NCBI RefSeq assembly: GCF_040954835.1
Contig: NC_090703.1
Coordinates: 19,667,444 to 19,731,443, forward strand
DNA: 64,000 nt
Direction of reading: 5' to 3'
Source: Lepisosteus oculatus
Taxonomy: Eukaryota; Chordata; Actinopteri; Semionotiformes; Lepisosteidae
Part shown: in pieces, positions 41,343 through 52,710 of the stretch
Layout of the letters: each line of letters begins with the position of its first letter
How positions within the stretch are numbered: position 1 is the stretch's first letter
The notes under the pieces: model-generated
The model's input: only the letters and a program-made list of their open reading frames with translations
Told to the model about the DNA's origin: nothing
Database searches by the model: none
Position numbers and translations under genes: made by a program

Positions 41343-44300
41343 CTGGTATTTTGCAGCTCAAGTTCTGTTGGGACATGAGGGCATCTGATTTTCTCTTGAT
41401 TTGAGCTATCTGCTGTCTTACTGAGCTAAGTGGTTTAATGCTTCTCTCCAAGTCTTAAAAAGTCCTTAAAACGATTTGAAAAGTCCCTAATGGACAGGGA
41501 GCAGGTCCCTCACAGGTTAACTTGCCAGGAATCCCGCAGTGCTGTTATCAATTTAGATGTCTTGATACAACAGTACCAAGCATTAAGATTTAAGCCCTAC
41601 TCCAAGCTTTATCACAGTAAGAGGTTAAAAGATCAAAATAATCCTTTAGTGTTGCAGTTTTTCACTCACAGGTTTTTGCTTTCTGGTGCTTGTGCCGCAG
41701 CCTTTGTATATATTGAGGTCAATAAAACAGAAAGTTGGCTTCCTTGTTTTAGTAAAATGCAGGTTAATTGGTATATTCACTGTGCAGGTCAAGATCCTTC
41801 TGCTTCTGCTGTCCTTGTCTGGTACCCCTGACATCTGACCAATCCCCAGCAGGACAGAATGTGGGGACTACAAAGCACAGCTGGGTTTTCTTATTTTTGA
41901 TTTTGAGACTGTTTCCTTGTTGTTTTAATTTTGTTTTCTATTTAAACTTTTACTGGTGTATCAATTTCAGCAGGATGCTTGGTAGTCAATGGAAATGTCT
42001 CCTGTGTAACTTCTGATATGGAAAGAATTGCTCCTTGAGGAATAATCTGACATCTGATTTATGTAGTAATATTGTTAATGTTTTAAAGTCAGTAATTAAA
42101 ATATTTTGTTTATTTTTGAATCATATTTGAATGTCAATACAGGCTATAATCAATATTAAGAAATTTTGTTTTGTAATATGCAATTTTAGAGGGATGTGTT
42201 TACAATGGTTCTCATTTTTTCTTGGGTGATTTTTGTTACTGGTATTCTTTAACTTTTGAGCTGTTATCATAAAGACTTTGATTCAAAAAAAATTTTAAGC
42301 ATTGCTGAGTTTAGTTAAACGTATATAACACTGTTAAGGGGAATCTAACATTGTGTTAATATGTACAGTAGGTCCTTTTATACATAACTGCTGTCCTTTT
42401 TTTAAAGACATGAAATCATTGTACAGTTCACGCACACCCTTCAGACATTGTGGTAAGATCTAGCACTATATTTCCTCCTTTAAGTAATCATTTTATGGAA
42501 ATTCTATTAGGAACAAAATGTTTTAAGGACTTTTCAACATACTGTATTTTGTACTGCAATTACTATGTGAATTTTGTGAAAATTTAACAAAAGTATAGGT
42601 TTCACAAAGCTGTTTTTTAAACAATTGAATTATACTGGTTTGGATGATACTGGAAATATGAATGACAAACATCTGGAATAGTACAAGTACATTTCTGTGC
42701 AAAAGTAGTTTTAAATTGATCCAAAATGCCTTAAGAATATACTTTATATAATCTCAGCAAGGCAAATGAACATCTCTCTAAAAAGATGTAAAAAATGTAA
42801 ATACATTTATAAAAATATATTTAAAATGAAGATGATTTTTTGTCAATGTTTGGTTAAGATATGTTGCTTTAAAATGGTCCTTGCAGGGTTTAAAAAAAAT
42901 CATCAGAATAAAGCTTTCCAGAAAGCACTTTGATTGCATCCACTTGTTTTATTGTGAACCTAAGGCTTTAACTTGTGAAGAGTAACGATGAAAATATAAT
43001 ACTGATGAAAGTAGTCAGACATTTGTTATGTCTACAATAAACTTAAGTACATTTCCTTATAGTAAAACAAATTTCACTTGCAACATACAGTGTAACATTC
43101 TAAAAGGTTAGTTAACGCAAAATTGCCAGTGAAACAAAATGTTTTATTCAAGGCAATGAGTGTCTCATTACAAAGAATGTTTAATGGAAAATGGTAAATA
43201 AATAATTGCAGCACTTCCACTGCTCTTATGTCATATTTATATATCTTATTCATGCTACCTTAATAATACAAAGCCATCAGATTTTGGATACTGTTAATGA
43301 ACTATTAACCCATCAATTTAAACAGTTGCTCATGCATAATACAGGCAGTTTAATTTAGTCACAATACCAAAAATTAAATCTGATTTGGAAATCTGGAAAC
43401 AAACTGTTGACGTTTATGTTATTATGTTCTAATCATAAGTTCTCAGTCTTAGTCCTGGAGTCTCATTGTGTCTGCTGATTTTTGTTCTAACTGGGCTTTC
43501 ATTACAAGGTTAATCTATGTCTACAACTGATCTACTTTCTGGTTTAAACTGTCTTCTGTACTCAAGCCTTGGTTTAAAAAATACCTAGGTCGCGGTGCTT
43601 TTTTTCCCCCCCCCAACAACTTCAGCAGCACATAAAATTTAACGCAGTCTCTCCTGAGCTTGCTAAAAATTAGCTCCCTTATTCCTCACCAAACAGCTGT
43701 TAAAGTGATCGAGTGATGACAGACAAGTGGGACACTTTATCAGTCAACCCTAGAGTGCTGTTTTTCCTGCAGCTGTAATCCAGTTGGTTCCGTTTCAAGT
43801 CACAACCCTGCATGAGTGTGGCCCTGAACCTCACTAACTAGCACAAGGTTCATACCAATTAAATTTTTAAGCACTAAAATTAAACATTTTTAAAGGTCAC
43901 CTAAAATAGATCATTGAAACAAATTAGCCTGTATTTGACAGTCCAATTGGAGCAAAAAACAGCATACAGAAAGGGATTCTAGGACCCTGATTAAAGAACC
44001 GCTACTAAAGATCAAGGCCTCAAACTGAATAGCTGGAGGTTCTAGTGTCTTCTTGTTTTTGTCCCAACTCATGTAATCAATTAACTTGATTATTTTGTTA
44101 GACATGTCTAAGCTGTTTTAAAGTCAGTTAATCAAAACAACCTAAATATGGGGTTAGCCCTGAAAGACCTTGGAGCCTGATTAGAAAAAATAGTCGTAGT
44201 GAATTAGAACAGCTACATTATGTAACTTAGGCACAGGCAGAACAATTACAGAAAACAGTACACTATTCAGCGATCCAGTCTGAGAGTCTCTTACTTTGTC

Positions 44301-44998
44301 ATATAGTCAAAGGGTCCCAAAGGTTTACAAACACTAACGTTCCCATCCTAAAAAAATAATTCACCTGCAGAAGAAGTACATCACAGTCTCCATTCACTTT
44401 CACAGGCCTCACCTGGTCTGTATACCTGCTGAATGCAAGACCACAGAAGTCAAAGTTGTTGCCATTCAAAAACGGCTCATAATATAAATTACCCTCGTGT
44501 TCCCAATGGGTCATATTAATGTTTTTACACTTTTACAGCATAGGCACATCACAAACTGGTTTCAAGCAAATCTGTACAGCAATCTTTTACAGTACTTTGT
44601 TTTGGAATAATATCTAAACCAGTTTTATTTGTGTTAAAGAGCTCTTTTACAAATCACAAGGGAGCTGAGTAAAAATCACATTTATTAACACCAGACATCT
44701 TGTGGACACGTATAAGCCAAGACATGGCAATCCTACCCATGTATGTTTTTACCATCAAAATGGACAGGTCAGTGGTTAACCAGTTTTATCATAATATATT
44801 CACACAATAAGCTCCAATTTACAACTCCTTAAAATGACTTCCTCTAAAAAGGCACAGTTCCTTCGTATTTGCCATATAGCAGCATGTGACTGAACAACTG
44901 TGCTAAAAATGAAAGCATGTACACACAAATGAACAGGTGACTGAAGCTTCTGTTTGAGTTCAAAAGTCATTATTACAATACTATACAGTACAGAGTCT
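41343..44998. other. Convergent intergenic/3' UTR interval between the DRAP1-like gene and ahsa1
   Basis: AT-rich with no convincing exon. It should contain the 3' UTR of the DRAP1-like gene from the left and of ahsa1 from the right (roughly 44630-44998). Minus-strand AATAAA signals occur at 44634-44639 and near 44672. A probable MITE lies at 43438-44008. Confidence 0.45.
43438..44008. repeat. Probable MITE with short inverted ends
   Basis: The left end GTTCTCAGTCTTAGTCCTGG and the reverse complement of the right end, GCGGTTCTTTAATCAGGGTCC, resemble the ends of a common fish repeat, and TGCTGATTTTTGTTCTAACTG is its usual internal block. Assignment is by resemblance only. Confidence 0.4.
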
Positions 44999-47900
44999 TC
45001 AATAAAGTCGTGCCCCATAACCAAAAGTCTGTTTTATGCCCTCAAAGTAGTATCGTTGCCAGCCCTGTTTGGTCCGTTCCTCTTCACTCACTGGTACTCC
45101 TTTACACTCCACCCTGAGTTCAGTCTCGCCGCTTCGATCAATGAAATTTACTGTGATCGTTGCATAATGCTCTAAAGGAAAAAAAAGAGGTGAAATTTTG
45201 TTATGTTTCATTATTTTCTTTCCTACAACTTTTAGGGCCCAATTATAATGTGCATTTCTCTCCATATAAATGCTTTTCCATTAGATTCCAAGATCTGCAG
45301 GGAACAGGTAGCAAATCAAATTATTCTGTGGTTTTTATTATAAATATTTGAATTCTCACCCTGTAAGAGTAAATAAATGATTTCAGGAAACTATATTTGA
45401 TTGCACAGCCAATATGTATCTATACAAAATTGGATTTAAAACAGAGAACAGGAGCCACTTCTTATATAAACGGTTGTGAGAGTCCAAACAAGCTACCCAG
45501 CCATGTTGTAAAAACCAATATGCTGGTTTCTTTCAATAAACAGTTGGATGAGATCCTTGGATCAAATGGCTACTAAAAGCCGAATGAGGAAGTGACCTTC
45601 ACTCATTTGCAAACTTTATGATTTTCTTAGATTTTGAAATCGCAAACATCATTCACGTTTCTTGACTTTCGTGAACAGGTAAAGAGTTGAAGACTTACCA
45701 CAAGGCCAGGTCTTATATCTCCATTTCATAACTATTTTTTCTTCTGGAACCTGCAATACAGAGCATACAATTTGTTTCCTACATTCTAGAATACAGACAA
45801 AAAGATTTTTAAGCTCTCATGAAATGTTCAGTACTCACCAGCTCTAAAAATTCACCACAGACATTACCCTCCAGAAGTTTGAACTTTCCACCTTTATCAG
45901 CATCAACAACAGCAGCTGAGTGGGTGAAAGCCTGCACCATCTAAACAATAAAAACAAATCAGAAAGGTTCGTTTTGTAGATGTTCATGCAAAACATTCCT
46001 TTTCCAAGCAGTCATAACATCTGCTTAACACAGCAGTCATAACACAGCACATCTTTGTACACTAATGGCCGTATGCGTTTCATTGTAGACACAGAGCACA
46101 TTTACCTCTTGAGTGAGGAAGACTCTGTAGAGCTCCTCTGGTGAAGTCAAGAAAGTCTCCTTTAAACTGAACTTGCAAGTGGGGATCTTCACTCCCGCAT
46201 TGGCTGAAGAAACAGAACTACCAGGGGCAATCTAATAATGAACAAAGAACGGGTTAGTTTTGAGAAGAAAAAAAGATGTGGTCAACTACAATTAACCTTC
46301 TGTACTATGAATTAAAAGAAAAGGCACTTCACCTTATTTCATACACAACCCTTTCCCAGCTGTTTTTTTAAATGAAACTGTTTGGTGTAGTATAAGCACT
46401 GCAGTGACAGATTCCATTACTTGGTTTGAGATGCATTATTTCATAAATATTTTTTCACAAACTCAATTTAAGCCAAATCAAGAAATCCCACTGATCAGTG
46501 ATCTAAACCTTCAGTCAGACGGTCAGATCACTTTTATACCAGACACTTAAGATGGCTGACAGTTTAAAAAGTTTTAAATATCACGTCTATACAAAAAAAA
46601 TCAGTAAGAAGTGCACTTGGCACAAAAAGACAATACCTGGGGCGTATCCAGCTTTGCTTTGGATTGTGATGCTGAAGATTTGTTCATGCCATTGGCAGTG
46701 GGCAAAATCATGCCTTGAGTGAACTCTGAAATAACAAAGACAACGACTATCAGTTTGCAAGAGTACTTGCAAAAAAATCAAAATAACACTGCCTAAACTA
46801 TTAGAAAAAAATCAGTATTAATTTAATATGTAACTTAACTATTTTCCCACCAAAATATTGAAATTTAAAAATGCTCAGTGTTCAATGTTTTTCATTAATT
46901 GTTCATCAGTGGTACACTTTGCTTCTACTTTTAAGCTACAAGAAACACACAACAAGCCAGAAATGCACAACAAGCCTGCATTCTTGGTGTTAAATGAGGA
47001 ACTTTAAGTAGTAAGAATATTAACACAGGAAAAAGGGGGTGCTGGCCAACAAACTGACTAAATTAATATCCTCATACCAGTTTTTAGTGATTGTACGTAA
47101 TCTCCCAGTGCCTGTCGCACTTTTCTTGCGCCTTCTGTCTTCATCAGTTCGGTCAAAGGTGTGTTTGGTTCATCTTTAGCAAGCGAGACAGATATCTATT
47201 AAAAAAAACAGACATTTTACAATTTTAAAAATTAAGTGGCAAACTCCTCAGCTATTCCACCCAGCATTAAAGTAACATTGTAAAATATGTCTTAAATGAC
47301 TGAAGTCAATACTAAGTAGTTACATTACTCCTGTTGATTGGATTATACTATTTATTTACTTTTTATTTTCCTACAACTTAAATGCATTTTTAAATGATTG
47401 GTACAGAAGTGTGTAGTGACCAACATTCTAAAGTATAGTAATATGCTAGATTTTAATTTCTGCAAAAACTAACTCAGCCCATTAAAAACCATCCCAGGCA
47501 TTGGATGTGCGAGATTAAATGCCTTCTGAAAACGGATTCATCATAAGTCTCTAAAAAATACATGAATAAAAATAAAATTGTAAAACTGCAGTCAATTTTA
47601 AAATGCTTACATCTAAGTCATCCATATCATTTTCATCAGACAGGTTTGGAACCTCTACACTTCCTTTATACTTTATTCCGGATTTTGATACACCTGTTGG
47701 CCGGGAGGAAAAAAAAACGTTACTCCTCTAGCATCAAGACATTTCATGGCAGCCTCCTCCCAAGCAGGAAGATCATTCACTAGCAAAAAAACAGCAAAGA
47801 GTAGTACAGTGAATAAAATCATGTCTGTAAGTACAGGTATATCTGACAACATGCTACAATATTAATATTACGATACTATCTCAAAGAGATGTGTCAATAA

Positions 47901-50766
47901 TTATTACTGCAATTAATATGTATATAGTACATTCAAGTGCTAACTCTATTCCAACAAGTGCTTTCATGTTTAGAGTGTTCTACAGGTCAGTTTTAACGGG
48001 CATTTATCAGTTCCAATGAGCTCGCAAAAAAAGCAAGTCTTCTCACCCTCTGGACAAGGATTTCAGAAAGAGATCTTGGAGGTGTCTAAGAAAATTTCCA
48101 ATTTACCATTTCAATTTCAGTAGTAAAGCTGAAAAAATATCTTACCAGACAGAAATTACTGCTGCACTGTGATCTCAACAGCAGCACAGGCATTTTAGTC
48201 TTTGTTGCCTTTACTCACCGGTCCAAGTCATTTTTAGATCCCACTCATAGAAGAAAATGAGTTTCCCTTTGCGGTTGTTGATGGAGGCTTCTCCTTCTAT
48301 TTTGCTCACTTCGGTCACCTCACATCTCCCCTCCTGGTTCTCCACCTGCACGGCCATCAGCAGGTCCTTCAGCTTGTCTGACGACCAGTTTGTGGCATCT
48401 CGCTCTGTCCTGAATAAATCAGAGGAAACAGGGGAGCCATTGGAACCACTGGATAACATGTAAACCCCTTACCTTAAGGTGAAGATGAGTTGTGTTTGTC
48501 AGTTTGTCCTACTACAATTGTATGTGTAAAAAGTCAACAGTATCCAAAATCAAATAATTCTGCTCAATGTGGAGTGATGGCTCTGTGGCTAAGGTGCTCC
48601 GCCTGTGGCTGGAAAGTTGCCGGTTCAAATCCTGCAGCCGCCAGAGGAATCCTAATCCGTTGGGCCCATGAGCAAGGCCTTTAACCCCCAGCTGCTCCAG
48701 GGGCAGCACCATATAAATGGCTGACCCTGCGCTCTGACCCCAAGCTTCTCTCTCCCTGTCCGTGTGCCTGTGTCTCATGGAGAGCAAGCTGGGGTATGGG
48801 AAAAGACAAATTCCTAATGCAAGAAATTGTATATGGTTAATAAAATGGTTGTATCTCTCTTTCATCTTATTATAGCATTAGGACAGCTATAATTTGCTAT
48901 GATGTTACATCAGCTGTATAACCTACTTCTGCTTAAGTGTAAGGTACAATATTTCAAGGAGTCTTGAAATAGCTCTGCCTGCCAAGGTGAAGTGATATAC
49001 AAATTCCAGAATGATCAAGGTTACTCCTTCACAACACTGTGATTAGATGCAACCCACCCTCATTTTGGGCTTTTATTGTTTAATGTTATGTACTGTGATT
49101 TGGCTAGCATGGTGGTGTGGAAGCTAGCACTGTTGTCTCACAGCTCTCGGTTCCTGGGTTCATGAACTGAGGCACCTTCTGTGTGGTGTTTGCACGTTAA
49201 TGCACTTTGCTTCCCTCCACCCTCTAAAAAGACCAAGTTAGACATGGCTTCTCTGAATTATCCCCATGTGTGTGCCCTGTGATGAACTGGTGTTTCTTTC
49301 AAGGCTTAGTTCCTCCTTGCACCAGGAGGCTTTGAGTTACAAGGAACAAGCAGTTTTCTGATAAAGAAGGGGATTATATTGCACTTAATGATCTAAACAC
49401 TAAAAGTGGTGCCTAAATCCTCAGCCAAAACATGAACACTGTGAAGCCTAAAAGCCAATGAAATAATAAGCATTGATGTGCCCGATTGTGGTGCACAGCA
49501 ATGGTTATTTCACCCCAAAATACAAATTTCAAATGGAATGCAGTTAAGAGTAATGAAACAATATTATCTTTCTGCCCTTTTCTTGGAGATGCCAAAATAC
49601 CCTTAAATGACATCTTGCTCCAGGTACAACGGCCTATGAAGAGGTTACTGTGAAAAAGTAAGGACTGGCGATAATGTCATAATTGTGCTTTACCACTTGA
49701 ATTGTCAGAACATAAGAAAGGTTCCAAATTAGTAGTTAATTAATTTGCGGGTCCCAACCAAACATTTTTTGAAAGACCTCAGGGTATGTAATATAATTAT
49801 TTGGCTGAGTAGTTTGTTCAGTCGCAGCTGTTTCCCTATAGTCTTAAACGTAACAAAGATTACCTTTGTAGTGGAAGCGTCAGGTTTTTAACAATCTTCA
49901 GACACTAACAATGCTAATCGTGTGAAGGAAACCGTTTACTGGCTCAGAAAATACTAAAATAAAACAATTTTTAAATACTTTTCAAGTTTGCCAGGAAGAC
50001 TTGAGGGAATATCAGAAGCAATAAGAAGACGACACGAACTAAAACCTACAATAACAGATCAATCCCATTTATGTCTATATCTGCAATTCAAACGCCAGCG
50101 TGATCGACAGAGCTTTCCAAATTAACTAGCTCCAGAGTTCGGCTATTTCAACTCAAGAAACCAGATACAGATGCTGAAAACCTTTTTCTCAACACTTTCA
50201 AGCACAAGTAAACTCGAGTTTTTGCGTCATGGTGCTTCGGTATAACCTATATTCGATACTGACGCGAATCTTCGATGCGTTTTCATTGGACTTCACTCAG
50301 CTATAGCTCACTGCAGTGAGACATCGTGTTATTAAAGTATACCGAAGGGGTCAATATTTCAATTGCATCTCTTTAGTTGTCAAGGCAGCGTGCCTGCAGT
50401 TCCAAAACCAACCATAAGTCAACCACGTTACTTTCCCTTTGACGAACGAAACTCAACGGCTCTCCTGCCGTGGCTCGGTTGTGTGCTGTTTCTAGACAAT
50501 CTGGCCATGTCCGATTTCTGCCTCTGTGATACGATATGTTAGCACCCGCGCCGCACATGAAATACCACACCAGGCCAGGCTAAGTATCCACGCGTTAGCT
50601 CCAAAAAAAGGCATTGATGTCACCGCTGCAGATATGCCTCTTCAAAAATAAAACCCTTGTCAATTCAGAGAGCTGTCATCATTTACCAGTGCCAGTTGTT
50701 AACGTTGGTGGCATCCGCTCTTTCCTCTACGATCCAACGAGGGTCTCCTTCTCCCCACTTGGCCAT
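44999..50766 (-). CDS. ahsa1: AHSA1, activator of HSP90 ATPase (complete)
   Basis: AHA1 binds the middle domain of HSP90 and stimulates its ATPase during client maturation in the cytosol. Nine coding exons, 5' to 3': 50687-50766, 48219-48409, 47611-47693, 47078-47195, 46637-46725, 46106-46231, 45839-45940, 45699-45750, 44999-45171. They join to 337 codons plus TGA (human 338). The N-terminal Aha1_N domain carries the family signature NVNNWHWTERDATNWS, whose NxNNWHW part is needed for HSP90 stimulation. A Ser/Lys-rich linker (about 165-205) follows, then the C-terminal START-like AHSA1 domain ending in GWQRYYFEGIKQTFGYGARL. The start is the only Met before the signature and matches the family N-terminus MAKWGEGDPRWIVEER. 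A candidate polyadenylation signal on the minus strand is at 44634-44639. It faces the DRAP1-like gene tail to tail and vipas39 head to head. Confidence 0.97.
48570..48868 (+). mobile_element. tRNA-derived SINE, copy 3
   Basis: Head GATGGCTCTGTGGCTAAGG and box-B-like GGTTCAAATCC; body TGCGCTCTGACCCCAAGCTT and CTCATGGAGAGCAAGCTGGG; tail GTTAATAAAATGG. It is in the first intron of ahsa1, upstream of exon 2. Confidence 0.85.
49100..49325 (+). repeat. Diverged SINE with L2-like tail
   Basis: Blocks such as GTCTCACAGCTCTCGGTTCC and CCTGTGATGAACTGGTGT mark a forward copy with internal losses, in ahsa1 intron 1. Confidence 0.55.
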
Positions 50767-50933
50767 GACAATTCAGACAGTACAGAAATCGATTCTGGTC
50801 ACAGCTAATATATATCTAAATGCGCTCTGGAAGAAGAAATAGGAGGGAAATGTTGCGTGACTAATGTTAGGGTACTGTCAATTCATCGACACTCTTTCAG
50901 CAACTCAGTCGCCTGGCGTGTCTCCCTGCTCTA

Positions 50934-50946
50934 TTCTAGAACACTC
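50934..50946 (-). promoter_or_regulatory. ahsa1: Heat-shock-element-like site in the ahsa1 promoter
   Basis: The plus strand reads TTCTAGAACACTC, which is TTC-nn-GAA-nn-CTC; a further GAG/CTC-type unit flanks it. HSF1 sites are alternating nGAAn/nTTCn pentamers, so two units are perfect and the neighbours are one base off. It lies about 170 bp upstream of the start codon, and mammalian AHSA1 is a heat-shock-inducible HSF1 target. A GGAA/TTCC pair (TTCCGGAAA) is at about 51043-51051. Binding is inferred. Confidence 0.42.
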
Positions 50947-51995
50947 GAGTCTCCCGTCTCGGACGCTTTTTAATCTCTCGCCGTAGAAATTACTGGAAAC
51001 GGAACAGCGCCTTGCGTCACCCTCACTGCTCCCCTCGGCTGCTTCCGGAAACACTCCGGCACTTCAGTTCCACTGCCCTCTGGTTACTGCTTCTCGATTC
51101 TTCCAAAAAGTTACACCGAATATTGATAACTACCGAAGATTTCGATGCATGTTTAATGCACATTTAGAGACATATTATGTGATTTGATTTGGTATGATCT
51201 TAAACATGGCGTTATCTTATTAATGGATAGAGACAGATCTCGAATACTACTATTATTGGCGTTTTATATAGCGCCTTCATATATCATCTCAAGGCACTAT
51301 GCAATAAAATGATCAAACAAGAGAAATGGGAACGGAATGAGAAGCATCCCAAAAAGTGGGTGTAATTTAATTATAAAGCAAGACAGAGCATAAATTAAAG
51401 TGTTTTAAAAACAGAGAATATGGGAATCATATCTTTTTTTAAATTGTGTTTCCCGGCTTAGAAATTAATACGTTCACGTCATTCATAAATGTAGCATTTG
51501 AACCAAAGAATAGATTTTGATTAATCTGTTCCATGAACTGACAATATGAGAAGTGACACCTTAAACGAACACAAAAGTAAAAGAAAAAACACAATATCCG
51601 TTATTCAATTCCAGTTTGAAAACTTACCAAAATTCTATAGAGATAGCATATAAATATTAGCCGAGTGTAACTTACTTTGCGGTAAATTAATTGTGCAGCC
51701 GTGTAGCACCAGTTATCTTAATCATGGATTTGTATTCAAGTGGTGGGAGTTTGCCTTATTATAAAAGGAATAAGCTAATAATTAATTTATAAAAACATGA
51801 AATATTACTTATCTTCATAAACCTACAAAGCAATGGCCGAGTTTCAGTTTTGACCAATTAAAAATACAACTCCCAAAACACCAACCTGCCCTGCTCTTTA
51901 ATTGCAAGAAACCTGGAAGCCACAAAGATCTAAGGTATTTGTAGTTTATTTTGTTTCCGGTGACGTTTGATGCAATGGCAGTTCCAGCATTAGGT

Positions 51996-52012
51996 ACTAC
52001 AACTCCCAGAGT
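51996..52012 (+). promoter_or_regulatory. vipas39: ZNF143/Staf-type motif in the vipas39 promoter
   Basis: ACTACAACTCCCAGAGT closely matches the vertebrate SBS/Staf consensus ACTACAATTCCCAGcatGC bound by ZNF143, common just upstream of housekeeping start sites. An imperfect second copy (ATACAACTCCCAAA) is near 51866. TTCCGGTGACG (ETS/CRE-like) at about 51955-51965 is in the same block. A probable non-coding first exon follows, ending at 52071 before GTAAGA. Confidence 0.5.
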
Positions 52013-52710
52013 AGGCCTCGCCTTGTGTCAGTAGATTTTCATCAGGCAGCCTTTTATTTTGATGTGCAAAGGTAAGAAGAGATATTTCATAGATAAAATT
52101 ATTACATATCTAATATCATTATAATCAAGATGAATTTAAATGAATTTGTTATCTGCCTTAACCATCAGCTGGCATACATCAGTCCTTTTTGTGTTGCTAT
52201 ATAAGGAATAACAATACTGCTTCTTATCCAGTCTAAGTTTGCTGTCACAATCTCGACAATCACTTTTACACGTTACATTAAGTAGAATATCGCTTTTATC
52301 TTTTAATCTGGTAGATCACATTTACTTACATCGAAATATGTCAATTCAATTTACGTATAAATTATTTAAGTTTAAATCAGAGATACCGATCTTGTTACGT
52401 CCATTTTAATTTTCGTTTTGTACTACAAATTAATCATTTGCACTTCTATTTGAAATGTGTGTTTACTACTACCTGTGTAATATATAGGTATTTTATACTA
52501 TGCACTTTATGATGTTATAGTCATATTGTAGATACTGTATGTGACGATAAGGACGTGAAGCCAGGGATTCCCCCTATACAGTAGATTTAAGAAGGGATTT
52601 CGCATATTTACTAGAATATTTAGCGATTATCCTGAAAAATGTGTGAAACTGTGAGCGAAATAGGCTACTACCGTTCGCTTTCCGGTAAAGACGATTACAT
52701 TTTCTTTCAG

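Larger units (their letters stand above)
50767..52071. promoter_or_regulatory. Head-to-head promoter interval of ahsa1 and vipas39
   Basis: GC content and CpG rise at about 50880-51070 (ahsa1 side) and 51940-52070 (vipas39 side), with AT-rich sequence between. The HSE-like and ZNF143-like sites are listed separately. A probable non-coding vipas39 exon ends at 52071. The two genes are also adjacent and divergent in mammals. Confidence 0.55.

Noticed and set aside
41490-41831. 113-codon plus-strand open frame downstream of the DRAP1-like gene
   Set aside because: No acceptor with suitable phase, no recognisable domain, composition like the flanking AT-rich sequence; possibly 3' UTR.
44299-44514. 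Minus-strand open frame with a protein-like sequence (HWEHEGNLYYEPFLNGNNFD)
   Set aside because: It lies in the expected ahsa1 downstream region with no link to an exon chain and no family I recognise; kept as unexplained rather than called.
52639-52710. Upstream in-frame Met that would extend the vipas39 N-terminus by 24 residues
   Set aside because: A TTTCAG acceptor directly precedes the Met at 52711, the upstream residues do not match the family, and a non-coding first exon with a good donor is present at 52071.
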